This document shows, piece after piece, positions 39,404 through 46,882 of a stretch of 64,000 nt of DNA. The translations under genes were made by a program, and so were the position numbers. The stretch is from Planctomycetota bacterium (lineage in GTDB: Bacteria; Planctomycetota; PUPC01; DSUN01): the NCBI GenBank assembly GCA_035384565.1, contig DAOOIT010000035.1:1-64000 (forward strand), read 5' to 3'. Numbering within the stretch: the stretch's first letter is position 1; every line of letters begins with the position of its first letter. The notes beneath the pieces are model-generated. The model ran no database searches. It was given only the letters and a program-made list of their open reading frames with translations, and was not told where the DNA came from.

Positions 39404-39808
39404 TCACCTCGTGTCCGGCGGCAGACCGGGTCCGTCGTCCGCCGCGGGGCGGGGCGTTTGTGGCTGCCGGGCCTTGAGCCGCTCGATGCGGGCCAGCGCC
39501 TCCTGGGCCTTGCGCGCGGCCTCGGTGTCGGGGTGATGGGCCATGACGGCGCGGAACCGCGCCGCCGCCGCGTCCAGGTCGCCCGGGCTCAGCCGCCAGA
39601 GCCGCGCCGCCTGGTCGAGCTCGGCCTCGGCCTGCCGCTGGCGGCGAGCCTCCCGCAGCACGCTCGTGACGCGCCAGTGAACCAGCGCGCCCACAGCCGC
39701 CACAATGGCCGCCGTGGTCGCCCACGACGCGACGCTGAACCACTGCCGCCTCCGCCGCTGGGCGGCGCGGGCGGCGGCGCGTTCCCGGGCAGCCGGGTCC
39801 TGGGGCAC
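39404..39808 (-). CDS. Small single-pass membrane protein with TPR-like tail
   Basis: 134 residues. An Arg/Ala-rich cytoplasmic start (ERAAARAAQRRRRQ) leads into one membrane helix (about 24-46). A helical tail follows (AEAELDQAARLW...AAARFRAVMAHHPDTEAARKAQEAL) that looks like one TPR unit. It ends in a Pro-rich stretch. It starts 12 bases after the stop of the GT39-type gene, so they are probably co-transcribed. Function unknown. Confidence 0.65.
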   Translation of the reverse strand: MPQDPAARERAAARAAQRRRRQWFSVASWATTAAIVAAVGALVHWRVTSVLREARRQRQAEAELDQAARLWRLSPGDLDAAAARFRAVMAHHPDTEAARKAQEALARIERLKARQPQTPRPAADDGPGLPPDTR

Positions 39809-39820
39809 GGGGCACCTCCC

Positions 39821-41569
39821 TCAATTGAGCCGAAACACCCACGCCCCGCCGCGCGCCGATTGCAGGGCGGCCGGGCCGGCGAACTCGACGAACTCCAGCG
39901 CCGGCTCCCCCTGCACCGCGGCGGCGAGCGCGGCATCGCGCCAGACGAGCAACACGCGCGCCTCCGCGGCCCGCATCTCGGCCGCCAGAGCGGCCGGCGC
40001 CCTCGCCGCGGGCGTGCCGGCGTACTTCGCGTCCAGGTAGTACGCCGTGTGGAGGCCGTCCCACCAGTTGCTCGAGGCGAGCGGCCCCTGGATGCCGAGC
40101 GCCCGCAGGCGCTCGGCCATCAGGCGATGCTCGCGGCCCGGCGGCGGCTGGCGCAGGAGGTCCCACACCGCCCGCACGGGGTGGTAGCCGAACGACACGG
40201 CGGCCAGCGCCACGGCGGCGACCCCCACGGCCCGGCGCTCGCGGCGCCCGGCTCCCAACCGTTCCAGGGCGCGGGGCACCAGGCCCACGAAGTGGAACGC
40301 CGCCGCGGTGAGCGCGAGGAACACGAACCAGAAGTAGCGCGCGTTGTCGGCCTGGATGAAGGCGTAGCCGCCGCAGAAGATGCTCACGGCCAGCAGCAGC
40401 GCCGCGTAGCGGAAGGCCCGCCCGCGGTCGCGCCACGTGGCAACCAGCGCGGCCGGCAGCAGCACGAGCGCCGCCAGGCCGAGGCGGAACTCGTCCAGGC
40501 GCGCCACGTGGCGGGCGATGCGGAGGGCGTTCGCGCCCGCCAGGCGCAGCGTCTCGCCGAGGGCCACCCGCCGCGCCGCGGCGGCGGGCACGGGCGGCTC
40601 GCGCGTGGCGTCCTGCCACACGTTGGGCGCGTCGGCGGGCGGGCGACGGAGGCCCGTGATCGCCTGCTGGCGGGCGTCGCCGCTGCCCGGCCCCACGAGC
40701 GCATACGAGGTGGCGGCCGCGGTGCCGAAGGTCAGCCGCCCGTACTTGGCCGACAACACGGCGACCCACGGCGCGGCGACGAGGGCGAAGCCTGCCAGGC
40801 CGAGGCCCCAGGCCAGGGCGGCGCGCCGAAGCGGCGTTCTCCACTCTCCATCGCCCATCTCCGATTGCGGTCCGCCCTTCGCACGCCGCACTCCGCACTC
40901 GCCGCCGGACCGCGACTCGAACCAGGCGCGGAGAAGAACGGTAAGAGTGAAGTGGGCGGCAAAGAACGGGAGGGCGTAGAGCTTGGCGAGATAGGCGATG
41001 CCGCCGAGGGCGCCCACCCCCAGCGCCCGCTTCCGCGAGCGGAGCAGCCGCTCATCCATTGCCGCATCGAGATAGAACAGCAGCGCCGCGGCGAGCAGCA
41101 GGTCCACCCGGTGGTCGAAGGAGAACTCGGCGGCGAGCAGCGCCGCGCAGGCCGTGGCCGCTGCCAAGAGCCAGGAGGACGAGGCGGTGTCAGGCGTCGG
41201 GTGTTCGGTGCCAGGGTTCTGAGCCCCCAACCCCCGACCCCTGACACCCAACAGCCTCCCCGCGACCCGCCACGTGCCGATGACGCACAGCGCGCCCCAC
41301 AGCCCGATCATCACGCGGAAGGCGACCCGCGGCGAAAGGCCCGCGATGGCCAGCGGCGCCGCCAGCCACGCGCCCAGGGGCGACCAGTGGCCGAAGACGG
41401 CGCGGCCGATGTCGCCCCGCGCATACGCCGCCACCATGCGCAGATAGCATTCGCCGTCCGACGTCAGCAGCTCGGCGCACCTGGTCTGCACGAGGAGGGC
41501 GAGGAGGAGATAGAGGGTGAGCGAGCCGCACAGGCCGAGGCGCGAGGGGTGGAGCCAGCGTGCGGTCAC
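39821..41569 (-). CDS. GT39/ArnT-like membrane glycosyltransferase, with two repeat-derived inserts
   Basis: 582 residues with about ten membrane helices. The first periplasmic loop has TSDGECYLRMVAAYARGD (Asp/Glu site as in PMT/ArnT enzymes), followed by GHWSPLGAWLAAPLA, and ADNARYFWFVFLALT later. It would move sugars from a polyprenyl phosphate carrier to envelope targets. Two hydrophilic loops hold apparent insertions: about residues 108-130 (GLGAQNPGTEHPTPDT) encoded by a 63-bp palindrome at 41186-41248, and about residues 220-245 (SGGECGVRRAKGGPQSEMGDGEW) encoded by GGAGTGCGG-type short repeats at about 40838-40905. Both stay in frame. The small membrane protein follows 12 bases downstream. 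Confidence 0.76.
   Translation of the reverse strand: MTARWLHPSRLGLCGSLTLYLLLALLVQTRCAELLTSDGECYLRMVAAYARGDIGRAVFGHWSPLGAWLAAPLAIAGLSPRVAFRVMIGLWGALCVIGTWRVAGRLLGVRGRGLGAQNPGTEHPTPDTASSSWLLAAATACAALLAAEFSFDHRVDLLLAAALLFYLDAAMDERLLRSRKRALGVGALGGIAYLAKLYALPFFAAHFTLTVLLRAWFESRSGGECGVRRAKGGPQSEMGDGEWRTPLRRAALAWGLGLAGFALVAAPWVAVLSAKYGRLTFGTAAATSYALVGPGSGDARQQAITGLRRPPADAPNVWQDATREPPVPAAAARRVALGETLRLAGANALRIARHVARLDEFRLGLAALVLLPAALVATWRDRGRAFRYAALLLAVSIFCGGYAFIQADNARYFWFVFLALTAAAFHFVGLVPRALERLGAGRRERRAVGVAAVALAAVSFGYHPVRAVWDLLRQPPPGREHRLMAERLRALGIQGPLASSNWWDGLHTAYYLDAKYAGTPAARAPAALAAEMRAAEARVLLVWRDAALAAAVQGEPALEFVEFAGPAALQSARGGAWVFRLN
41186..41248. repeat. 63-bp palindromic element inside the GT39-type gene
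   Basis: GGTGTCAGGCGTCGGG (41186-41201) and CCCGACCCCTGACACC (41233-41248) are complementary with one mismatch. The length is 21 codons, so the host frame is kept. Confidence 0.75.
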
Positions 41570-41651
41570 GGGCGGTCCCCGGCTCAGAAGCTAGGAGCCT
41601 GTCCAAGAATCCCCGTGGGCTGTGTTGCCGGCGTGGATTTCCGCACAGACC

Positions 41652-42797
41652 CTAGAAGATCCGCAGCGGGGTGCGACGCAGGGCGACCGTGGCCTGGAGC
41701 TCGAGGGTCTGGCCGCCGCGCCGCACGGTGACGGGCAACACGTCGCCGGGCGGGGTGCGCAGGATGGCCATCTGGGCATCGCGGGCCGTGGCCACGGGCT
41801 TGCCGCCCAGGGCCTCCACGAGGTCGCCCTCGCGCAGGCCCGCCTCGCCCGCGGGCGAGAAGAGGCCGACGTCGGTGACGAGCACCCCGGCCTCGACGCC
41901 CAGCTTCCACTCCTTGGCGAGATCGGGCGTGAGGTCGCGGAGGCTCACGCCGAGGTAGCCGCGGCGCGGGCGCCCGTGCTTCTTCATGTCCTCGATGAAC
42001 GGGGCGATCAGGTTGATGGGGATGGCGAAGCCGATGTTGTTGGCGGGGAACATGCCCAGGTCCACGATCCCCACCACCTCGCCGCGCGTGTTGAGGATGG
42101 GGCCGCCGCTGTTCCCGGGGTTCACGGCCGCATCCACCTGGATGAAGTCCTCGATGAGGTTCTGGCGCACCTGGCGGTGGAGGCCGCTGACGACGCCGCA
42201 GGTGACAGTGCCGGTGAGGTACATCGGGTTGCCGATGGCGACCACCCAGTCGCCGAGCTGCACGGTGTCGGAGTCGCCCAGCGGCACGGTGACCAGCGGC
42301 ACGCTGCCGGGGGTGATCTGGAGCAGCGCCGTGTCGGTGTGCGGGTCGGTGCCGACGATCCGGCCCGCGAGGGCCCGGCGTACGCCCTTCGCATCGGTGA
42401 GGCGCACCGTCACGCGGTCGGCCCCGCGGACCACGTGGTAGTTGGTGAGCAGATAGCCCTCGGGGTCGAAGAGCACGCCGGCCCCCAGGTGCTTGCGCAG
42501 GCCGTAGAAGATGCCCGAGGGCAGAAAGAAGGCGAACGAGAAGGCATCGCTGATGTTGGAGGTCAGCGGCAGCGGGTTGAGCAGGCGCTCGCCGCGGCGC
42601 AGGAGGCCGGGCAGGTAGTACTCGAAGGTCTCGACGCGCACGACCGCGTGCTGGCGCTCGCGGGCCAGCGTCCGCACGTCGGGCAGGGTGACGGGTTCCG
42701 GCGCGCCGGCGCCCCGCGCCGGGCCGCCGAGGGCCAACAGAACCAGGAGCAGGGCGGGAGCCGCTGCACGCTTCGAGTGGCGGAGAGACGGTCTCAT
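41652..42797 (-). CDS. Secreted HtrA/Deg-like serine protease with PDZ domain
   Basis: 381 residues. Signal peptide about 1-29 (ALGGPARGAG). The trypsin-like domain has the full triad: His in LTNYHVVRG, Asp in HTDTALLQI, Ser in NPGNSGGP. One PDZ domain (about 280-375, with GEAGLREGDLVEALGGKPV) completes it. It should degrade or chaperone misfolded proteins in the periplasm. The ATG at 42797 gives a clean signal peptide; longer readings do not. A TATAAT -10 box is present at 42867-42862 on this strand. It lies between the GT39-type transferase and MraY genes. Confidence 0.92.
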   Translation of the reverse strand: MRPSLRHSKRAAAPALLLVLLALGGPARGAGAPEPVTLPDVRTLARERQHAVVRVETFEYYLPGLLRRGERLLNPLPLTSNISDAFSFAFFLPSGIFYGLRKHLGAGVLFDPEGYLLTNYHVVRGADRVTVRLTDAKGVRRALAGRIVGTDPHTDTALLQITPGSVPLVTVPLGDSDTVQLGDWVVAIGNPMYLTGTVTCGVVSGLHRQVRQNLIEDFIQVDAAVNPGNSGGPILNTRGEVVGIVDLGMFPANNIGFAIPINLIAPFIEDMKKHGRPRRGYLGVSLRDLTPDLAKEWKLGVEAGVLVTDVGLFSPAGEAGLREGDLVEALGGKPVATARDAQMAILRTPPGDVLPVTVRRGGQTLELQATVALRRTPLRIF

Positions 42798-42861
42798 GGA
42801 GGCGCTCTCGGGAGGTCGGGGGACGGGCCTGGCGTGCGCCACGCCGGGCGTTTCACCTTCT

Positions 42862-42867
42862 ATTATA
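42862..42867 (-). promoter_or_regulatory. -10 box upstream of the HtrA-like gene
   Basis: TATAAT on the minus strand at 42867-42862, about 65 bases before the start codon. I see no good -35 box at the usual distance, so the promoter call is weak. Confidence 0.4.
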
Positions 42868-42897
42868 GCCAACTCCCGCCGCGCCGGATAGGGGCGC

Positions 42898-43995
42898 TCA
42901 GCGCAGCTTCAGGGTGGCCAGGGCCATCACCGCGAAGATCGCCGCCAGAATCCAGAAGCGCGTCACCACCTTCGTCTCGCCGTAGCCCTGGTGCATCAGG
43001 CTGTGGTGGTACGGCGCGCGGAAGAAGATGCGGCGGCCCAGCAGCTTCAGGCCGACGTAGTCCTGAAGAAAGCTCGACCCCGCCTCGACCACGAACACGC
43101 CGCCGGCGATGAAGAACACGACCTCCTGCTTGACCAGCAGCGCCAGCGTGCCCAGGATGCCGCCGAGGGCGAGCGACCCGGTGTCGCCCATGAACACGCT
43201 GGCGGGGTGGCAGTTGAACCACAGGAAGCCGGCCCCCGCGCCCAGCAGCGCGGCGCAGAAGACCACCAGCTCGCCGCAGCCGGGCAGGTAGCGGAAGAGC
43301 AGATCGCGCGCCGTCGCCGCGTCGCTGCCCACCACGAAGGCGAACACCCCCAGCACCCCCGCCACCAGCATGGCCGGCACGATCGCCAGGCCGTCCAGCC
43401 CGTCCGTGAGGTTCACGGAGTTCGACGCGAGGACCATGAAGACGATAACGAAGAGCATGTAGCCCCAGCCGAGGTAGATGCCCTTGCTGGAGAGCGGCAG
43501 CACGAGGGTGCGGGCGACGCGCAGGTCGTAGGGCGACGAGGGTTCGGTGAGGTAGAGCACGCCCACGAGGGCGCCGAAGGCGATCTGCGCGGCGTACTTC
43601 CAATGGCGGGCCAGGCCGCGCTCGTTGGAGCGGTGGCGGATCTTCAGGAGATCGTCGAACGCGCCGATGCCGCCGAAGTACAGGGCGGCGGCCAGCACGA
43701 TGCGCACCTGCTGGTTCGACAGGTCGCACCACAGCAGCGCCGCGGCGAAGAGGCTGCCGAGCATCAGCAGCCCGCCCATGGTGGGCGTGCCCTCCTTGCT
43801 CGCCACGTTGAGGCCGCCGAACGTGCGCCCCTGGTCGCGCGCCCCGTGGCGCCGCAGCAGGCGGATCACCCACGGCCCGAACACGAGGCTCACGGCCAGC
43901 GCCGTCACCACGGCGCCCATCGAGCGGAAGCTCGGGAAGCCGAAGAGCCGCAGCGGCCCGAACCACGCCTCATAATGCCGCAACAGGTACAGCAT
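42898..43995 (-). CDS. mraY: Phospho-N-acetylmuramoyl-pentapeptide transferase MraY
   Basis: 365 residues, about ten membrane helices. It makes lipid I, the first membrane step of peptidoglycan synthesis. Signatures: GTPTMGGLLML, GAFDDLLKIRHRSNERGL (catalytic DD), ASNSVNLTDGLDGLAIVP and VFMGDTGSLALGG (third acidic site), and APYHHSLMHQGYGE (HHH-type loop). The gene shows that this organism makes peptidoglycan. It stands outside any mur/fts cluster visible here. ATG at 43995 with GGAG site. A HEAT-repeat gene lies 69 bases upstream on the same strand. Confidence 0.95.
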   Translation of the reverse strand: MLYLLRHYEAWFGPLRLFGFPSFRSMGAVVTALAVSLVFGPWVIRLLRRHGARDQGRTFGGLNVASKEGTPTMGGLLMLGSLFAAALLWCDLSNQQVRIVLAAALYFGGIGAFDDLLKIRHRSNERGLARHWKYAAQIAFGALVGVLYLTEPSSPYDLRVARTLVLPLSSKGIYLGWGYMLFVIVFMVLASNSVNLTDGLDGLAIVPAMLVAGVLGVFAFVVGSDAATARDLLFRYLPGCGELVVFCAALLGAGAGFLWFNCHPASVFMGDTGSLALGGILGTLALLVKQEVVFFIAGGVFVVEAGSSFLQDYVGLKLLGRRIFFRAPYHHSLMHQGYGETKVVTRFWILAAIFAVMALATLKLR

Positions 43996-44064
43996 CGCTC
44001 CCTCGCGGGGCCTCGCCCCCACGGCCCGGCTCCCCGCGCGGGGGACCGGGCCCTCGGAAGATTC

Positions 44065-44883
44065 CTAGGGCCTCACACGGTTCCAGCCCGTCCTCGGGTC
44101 CAGGTACAGCGCGCGCAGGCGCTCCGCCGACAGGGCCTGCGGCCCCTCGGTGACGGCGCGCAGCACGCGCCCCAGCACGTCGCGAAGCACGAAGAACGAC
44201 ACGCAGCCCTCCGACAGGCGGTCCACCCCGTGCAGCCGATCGTGGGCCTCGCCGAAGAACTCCGTCTGGCGCGCCACCAGGTGCGCGATGCCCACCACCG
44301 CCTGGCTGCGGACCAGCCACGAGTCGTCGCCCGCGAGCGCCAGCAACGCGTCGAAGGCGGCCCGCGACAGGCCCAGGTGCCCGAGCGCCCGCGCGTGGGC
44401 CATGCGGACCTCGAAGTTGTCCTCGCGGATGCGCCGCGGCGGCCGCGGCCTGGCGCCCAGGAGGGCATCGAGCAGCGCCTGCTCGAGGTCCTCGGCCGGG
44501 TGGAAGAGCGCGGCCAGGGCCAGGGCCGCCTCGCTGCGCACCTCCCAGTAGGGGTCGGCCAGCGCGCGCACCAGCGCCGCCCGCGCCGGCGGCGTGGCCA
44601 GGCCCAGCCGGGCCAGGGCCTCGGCCGCGTTGCGCCGCACGATGCCCGCCTCGGCCCGATCGCCCAGCACGCCCAGCAGGCGCGCGTAGCGCGCCTCGTC
44701 GCGCCAGTGCGCGATCAGTTTCACCGCCGCGTTGCGCAGCTCCCAGGCGGGCGACGCCAGCCACGCATCCAGCTTGCGCCCGGAGCCCTCCGGCGGCGGG
44801 TCGTGCGAGTCCAGGAGATGCCCGGCCTCGGCCAGCGGGCCCTTCCAGCGGTGAGGCGACAGCAGGGCGACCAGCGCGCGCAA
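44065..44883 (-). CDS. HEAT-repeat protein
   Basis: 272 residues of helical repeats: ELRNAAVKLIAHWRD, IVRRNAAEALARLG, EVRSEAALALAALF, EVRMAHARALGHLG, LVRSQAVVGIAHLV. No signal peptide is evident, so probably cytoplasmic, with a binding role. The frame opens with a TTG; a promoter at 44943-44971 lies in front. The last 70 residues leave the repeat pattern. It precedes mraY on the same strand. Partner unknown. Confidence 0.78.
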   Translation of the reverse strand: MRALVALLSPHRWKGPLAEAGHLLDSHDPPPEGSGRKLDAWLASPAWELRNAAVKLIAHWRDEARYARLLGVLGDRAEAGIVRRNAAEALARLGLATPPARAALVRALADPYWEVRSEAALALAALFHPAEDLEQALLDALLGARPRPPRRIREDNFEVRMAHARALGHLGLSRAAFDALLALAGDDSWLVRSQAVVGIAHLVARQTEFFGEAHDRLHGVDRLSEGCVSFFVLRDVLGRVLRAVTEGPQALSAERLRALYLDPRTGWNRVRP

Positions 44884-44942
44884 TGGCTACTCGATCCGGC
44901 GGGGAAATGCCCTGAGGGGGGAACACGGGGGGAACGCGCGCG

Positions 44943-44971
44943 ATTGTAGCAGAGCGCCATGCCGAATGCAA
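44943..44971 (-). promoter_or_regulatory. Sigma-70 promoter of the HEAT-mraY unit
   Basis: Minus strand TTGCAT (44971-44966), 17 bases, TACAAT (44948-44943). The divergent promoter at 44984-45012 starts 12 bases away. Confidence 0.72.
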
Positions 44972-44983
44972 GCCCAAAACTCC

Positions 44984-45012
44984 TTGACTCCGCGCTCCGC
45001 GGCGGATAGATT
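44984..45012 (+). promoter_or_regulatory. Sigma-70 promoter of the membrane protein gene at 45053
   Basis: TTGACT (44984-44989), 17 bases, TAGATT (45007-45012). It shows that the upstream in-frame ATG at 44966 is not the start. Confidence 0.72.
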
Positions 45013-45052
45013 GGCGCTGTCGCCCTGGGAGGCCGGCAGGGGGCCGCCGGTT

Positions 45053-45598
45053 GTGGAGTCGGCCGTGCGAAGGTCCACTCGCCGCAAGCTGATCGTGGTG
45101 GCCGTGTTGGGCGCGGGCGCCGTGGCCATCGGGCTCGCCGTGCTGCTCACGCGCGGGCGCGGGCAGGCGGGGTCCGGGCCCCCCTCGCCTCCTTCGCCGC
45201 CCGGCGTGCGCGAGCCGATGGCGTTCAGCGTGCGGGGCGTCGCGGGGCGGGTCGTCGCGGCCCTCGAGTTGGTGGTGGGCCAGGGCCGCGCCCAGGCCGC
45301 CCTGTGGCCGGTGGGGGCCGCGCGCTGGGTCTGCGCGATGGTGGACGGGGCCGAGAAGACCTACGACCTCGACCAGGGGATGTCGGCGGACGCCTTCGCG
45401 GGGCTGCTCGAGGGCGGGTTCCAGCCCTCGTCGGCCGAGGGGGCGCGCACGGCGGGCATCTATCGCGCCGTGGCCCGTCGTGCGGTGCCCGAGTTCAGCG
45501 AACTGCGGGGCGACCGCGTGCTCGTGCTCGTGTGCCCCAAGGCCGAGTGGCCCGGGCTGTCGCTGCGCTGGCCCCCCATCGCGGTGACGGGCAAGTAG
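45053..45598 (+). CDS. Single-pass membrane protein of unknown function
   Basis: 181 residues from GTG 45053 (AGGGGG site upstream). After a basic start (RRSTRRK) comes a membrane helix (LIVVAVLGAGAVAIGLAVLL), then a Pro/Gly-rich linker and a soluble domain of about 130 residues exposed outside (VAALELVVGQGRAQAALW, EKTYDLDQGMSADAFAGLLE, RVLVLVCPKAEWPGL). No family recognised. Convergent with the sugar transferase gene, 18 bases from stop to stop. Confidence 0.65.
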   Translation: MESAVRRSTRRKLIVVAVLGAGAVAIGLAVLLTRGRGQAGSGPPSPPSPPGVREPMAFSVRGVAGRVVAALELVVGQGRAQAALWPVGAARWVCAMVDGAEKTYDLDQGMSADAFAGLLEGGFQPSSAEGARTAGIYRAVARRAVPEFSELRGDRVLVLVCPKAEWPGLSLRWPPIAVTGK

Positions 45599-45616
45599 CC
45601 GTGGGGCCGGCGCGCC

Positions 45617-46261
45617 TCAGAAGGCGCCGCGGCCCGACAGCACGGCGGGCAGCGTCGCCGCGAGGATCCGCAGGTCCAGTCCCAGCGAGCAGCGTTCGAC
45701 GTACTCCAGGTCCAGCCGCATCATTTCGGCATAGGGCAGGTCGTTGCGCCCGCGCACCTGCCAGAGGCCGGTGAGGCCGGGCCGCACAGCGTGGCGGCGC
45801 TGGTGCTCGGGCGGCAGGTGTTGCGCCTCGTCGAGCGGCAGCGGGCGCGGCCCCACCAGGCTCATGTGGCCGGCGAGCACGTTGAGGAGCTGCGGCAGCT
45901 CGTCGAGGCTCGAGCGCCGCAGGAAGCGCCCGACCCGCGTGATGCGCGGGTCGCGCCGCATCTTGAACACCGGGCCGTCCATCTCGTTGCGGTGCGCCAG
46001 CTCGCGGCGCGCCAGCTCGGCGTCCACCCGCATCGAGCGGAACTTCAGCATCAGGAACGGCCGCCCGCCCCGGCCCACCCGCTGCTGGTGGAAGAACACG
46101 GGGCCGCGCGACGTGAGTTTGACCAGCACGGCCAGCAGCACGAAGAGCCACGAGAAGGCGAGGAGCCCCAGCGCGGCCAAGGCGAGGTCCAGCGCGCGCT
46201 TGGCGGCGCGGTAGGCCCGCCGGCGCCCTGCCTGCGAGTGCGGTGCGGGGATGGAACTCAT
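45617..46261 (-). CDS. Polyprenyl-phosphate sugar-1-phosphate transferase (WcaJ/PglC type)
   Basis: 214 residues. One membrane segment (about 25-47) then the bacterial sugar transferase domain: PVFFHQQRVGRGGRPFLMLKFRSM, RSSLDELPQLLNVLAGHMSLVGPRPL and RPGLTGLWQVRGR are diagnostic, with the catalytic DE pair in SSLDELP. It starts assembly of exopolysaccharide or O-antigen repeats on undecaprenyl phosphate. A PilZ gene lies upstream on the same strand. Confidence 0.93.
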   Translation of the reverse strand: MSSIPAPHSQAGRRRAYRAAKRALDLALAALGLLAFSWLFVLLAVLVKLTSRGPVFFHQQRVGRGGRPFLMLKFRSMRVDAELARRELAHRNEMDGPVFKMRRDPRITRVGRFLRRSSLDELPQLLNVLAGHMSLVGPRPLPLDEAQHLPPEHQRRHAVRPGLTGLWQVRGRNDLPYAEMMRLDLEYVERCSLGLDLRILAATLPAVLSGRGAF

Positions 46262-46318
46262 GTGGCAGCGTCCCGGCGCCGGCGGCTCCGCCGGCCGCGG
46301 CCGGGCCGGGCGGCGAAG

Positions 46319-46693
46319 CTACGGCTTCGCGTCGGCGTCCTGCGGCAGGCGCCGCTTGACGTACTCGGCGATCTGCGCCTGCGCGTTCGAGTCGCCCCAG
46401 CCCGACCAGAGGAACTCGGCGCCCACGTCGTACACCTCGGCAAAGAGGCGCTTCTTGCACCAGACCACCTTGGCGAGCGCCAGGATCGGGGTGCCGAACT
46501 CGGGGGAGTGCAGGTCAATCGCCACCATCGTGCCGGGCGCTATTTCCTCCTTGGCCTCCAGGCAAATGCCCCCGCCCGAAATGTCCACCGCGAGACTCGA
46601 CACCGGGCTCTGCTGCAATTCCGCATCGGTCACCACCCGGTACTCCACCGCCCATCCGGCCTTGACCCGGGGAAACTTGCGCCGCGTCAGCAT
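46319..46693 (-). CDS. PilZ-domain protein
   Basis: 124 residues. RRKFPR (RXXXR-type, residues 4-9) and AVDISGGGICLEA (DXSXXG) are the cyclic-di-GMP-binding motifs of PilZ. Single-domain PilZ proteins often control exopolysaccharide or motility, and the next gene on this strand starts polysaccharide synthesis. It has its own consensus promoter at 46759-46787. Confidence 0.9.
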   Translation of the reverse strand: MLTRRKFPRVKAGWAVEYRVVTDAELQQSPVSSLAVDISGGGICLEAKEEIAPGTMVAIDLHSPEFGTPILALAKVVWCKKRLFAEVYDVGAEFLWSGWGDSNAQAQIAEYVKRRLPQDADAKP

Positions 46694-46758
46694 CCCGCCT
46701 CTCCTCGAACAACCCGATGGAGCGCCATGCCCGGGCGCCTGGTCGCCCGGCTCGCTAG

Positions 46759-46787
46759 AGTCTATCCCGGCCGGCGCCCGGGGTCAA
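46759..46787 (-). promoter_or_regulatory. Sigma-70 promoter of the PilZ-sugar transferase pair
   Basis: Minus strand TTGACC (46787-46782), 17 bases, TAGACT (46764-46759). Confidence 0.75.
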
Positions 46788-46841
46788 GTTGGAATGCACG
46801 ACTCGCCCGACGCGCCGCTCGCCATGCGTCGAGCGTCGCGC

Positions 46842-46847
46842 TATAAT
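46842..46847 (+). promoter_or_regulatory. -10 box of the sulfatase gene
   Basis: TATAAT at 46842-46847, 35 bases before the ATG. The -35 position reads TCGCCA and is poor. Confidence 0.5.
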
Positions 46848-46882
46848 CAACGGCGCACCGCCCCCAACCCCGAGGGCTCAAC

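Noticed and set aside
37737..40898. Open frame of about 1,050 codons on the minus strand
   Set aside because: Overlaps the DUF362 gene and the start region of the GT39-type gene in other frames; Arg/Gly/Pro-rich with no domain.
44966..45052. Longer N-terminus for the membrane protein at 45053
   Set aside because: The upstream ATG lies within the divergent promoter pair, ahead of the expected transcription start.
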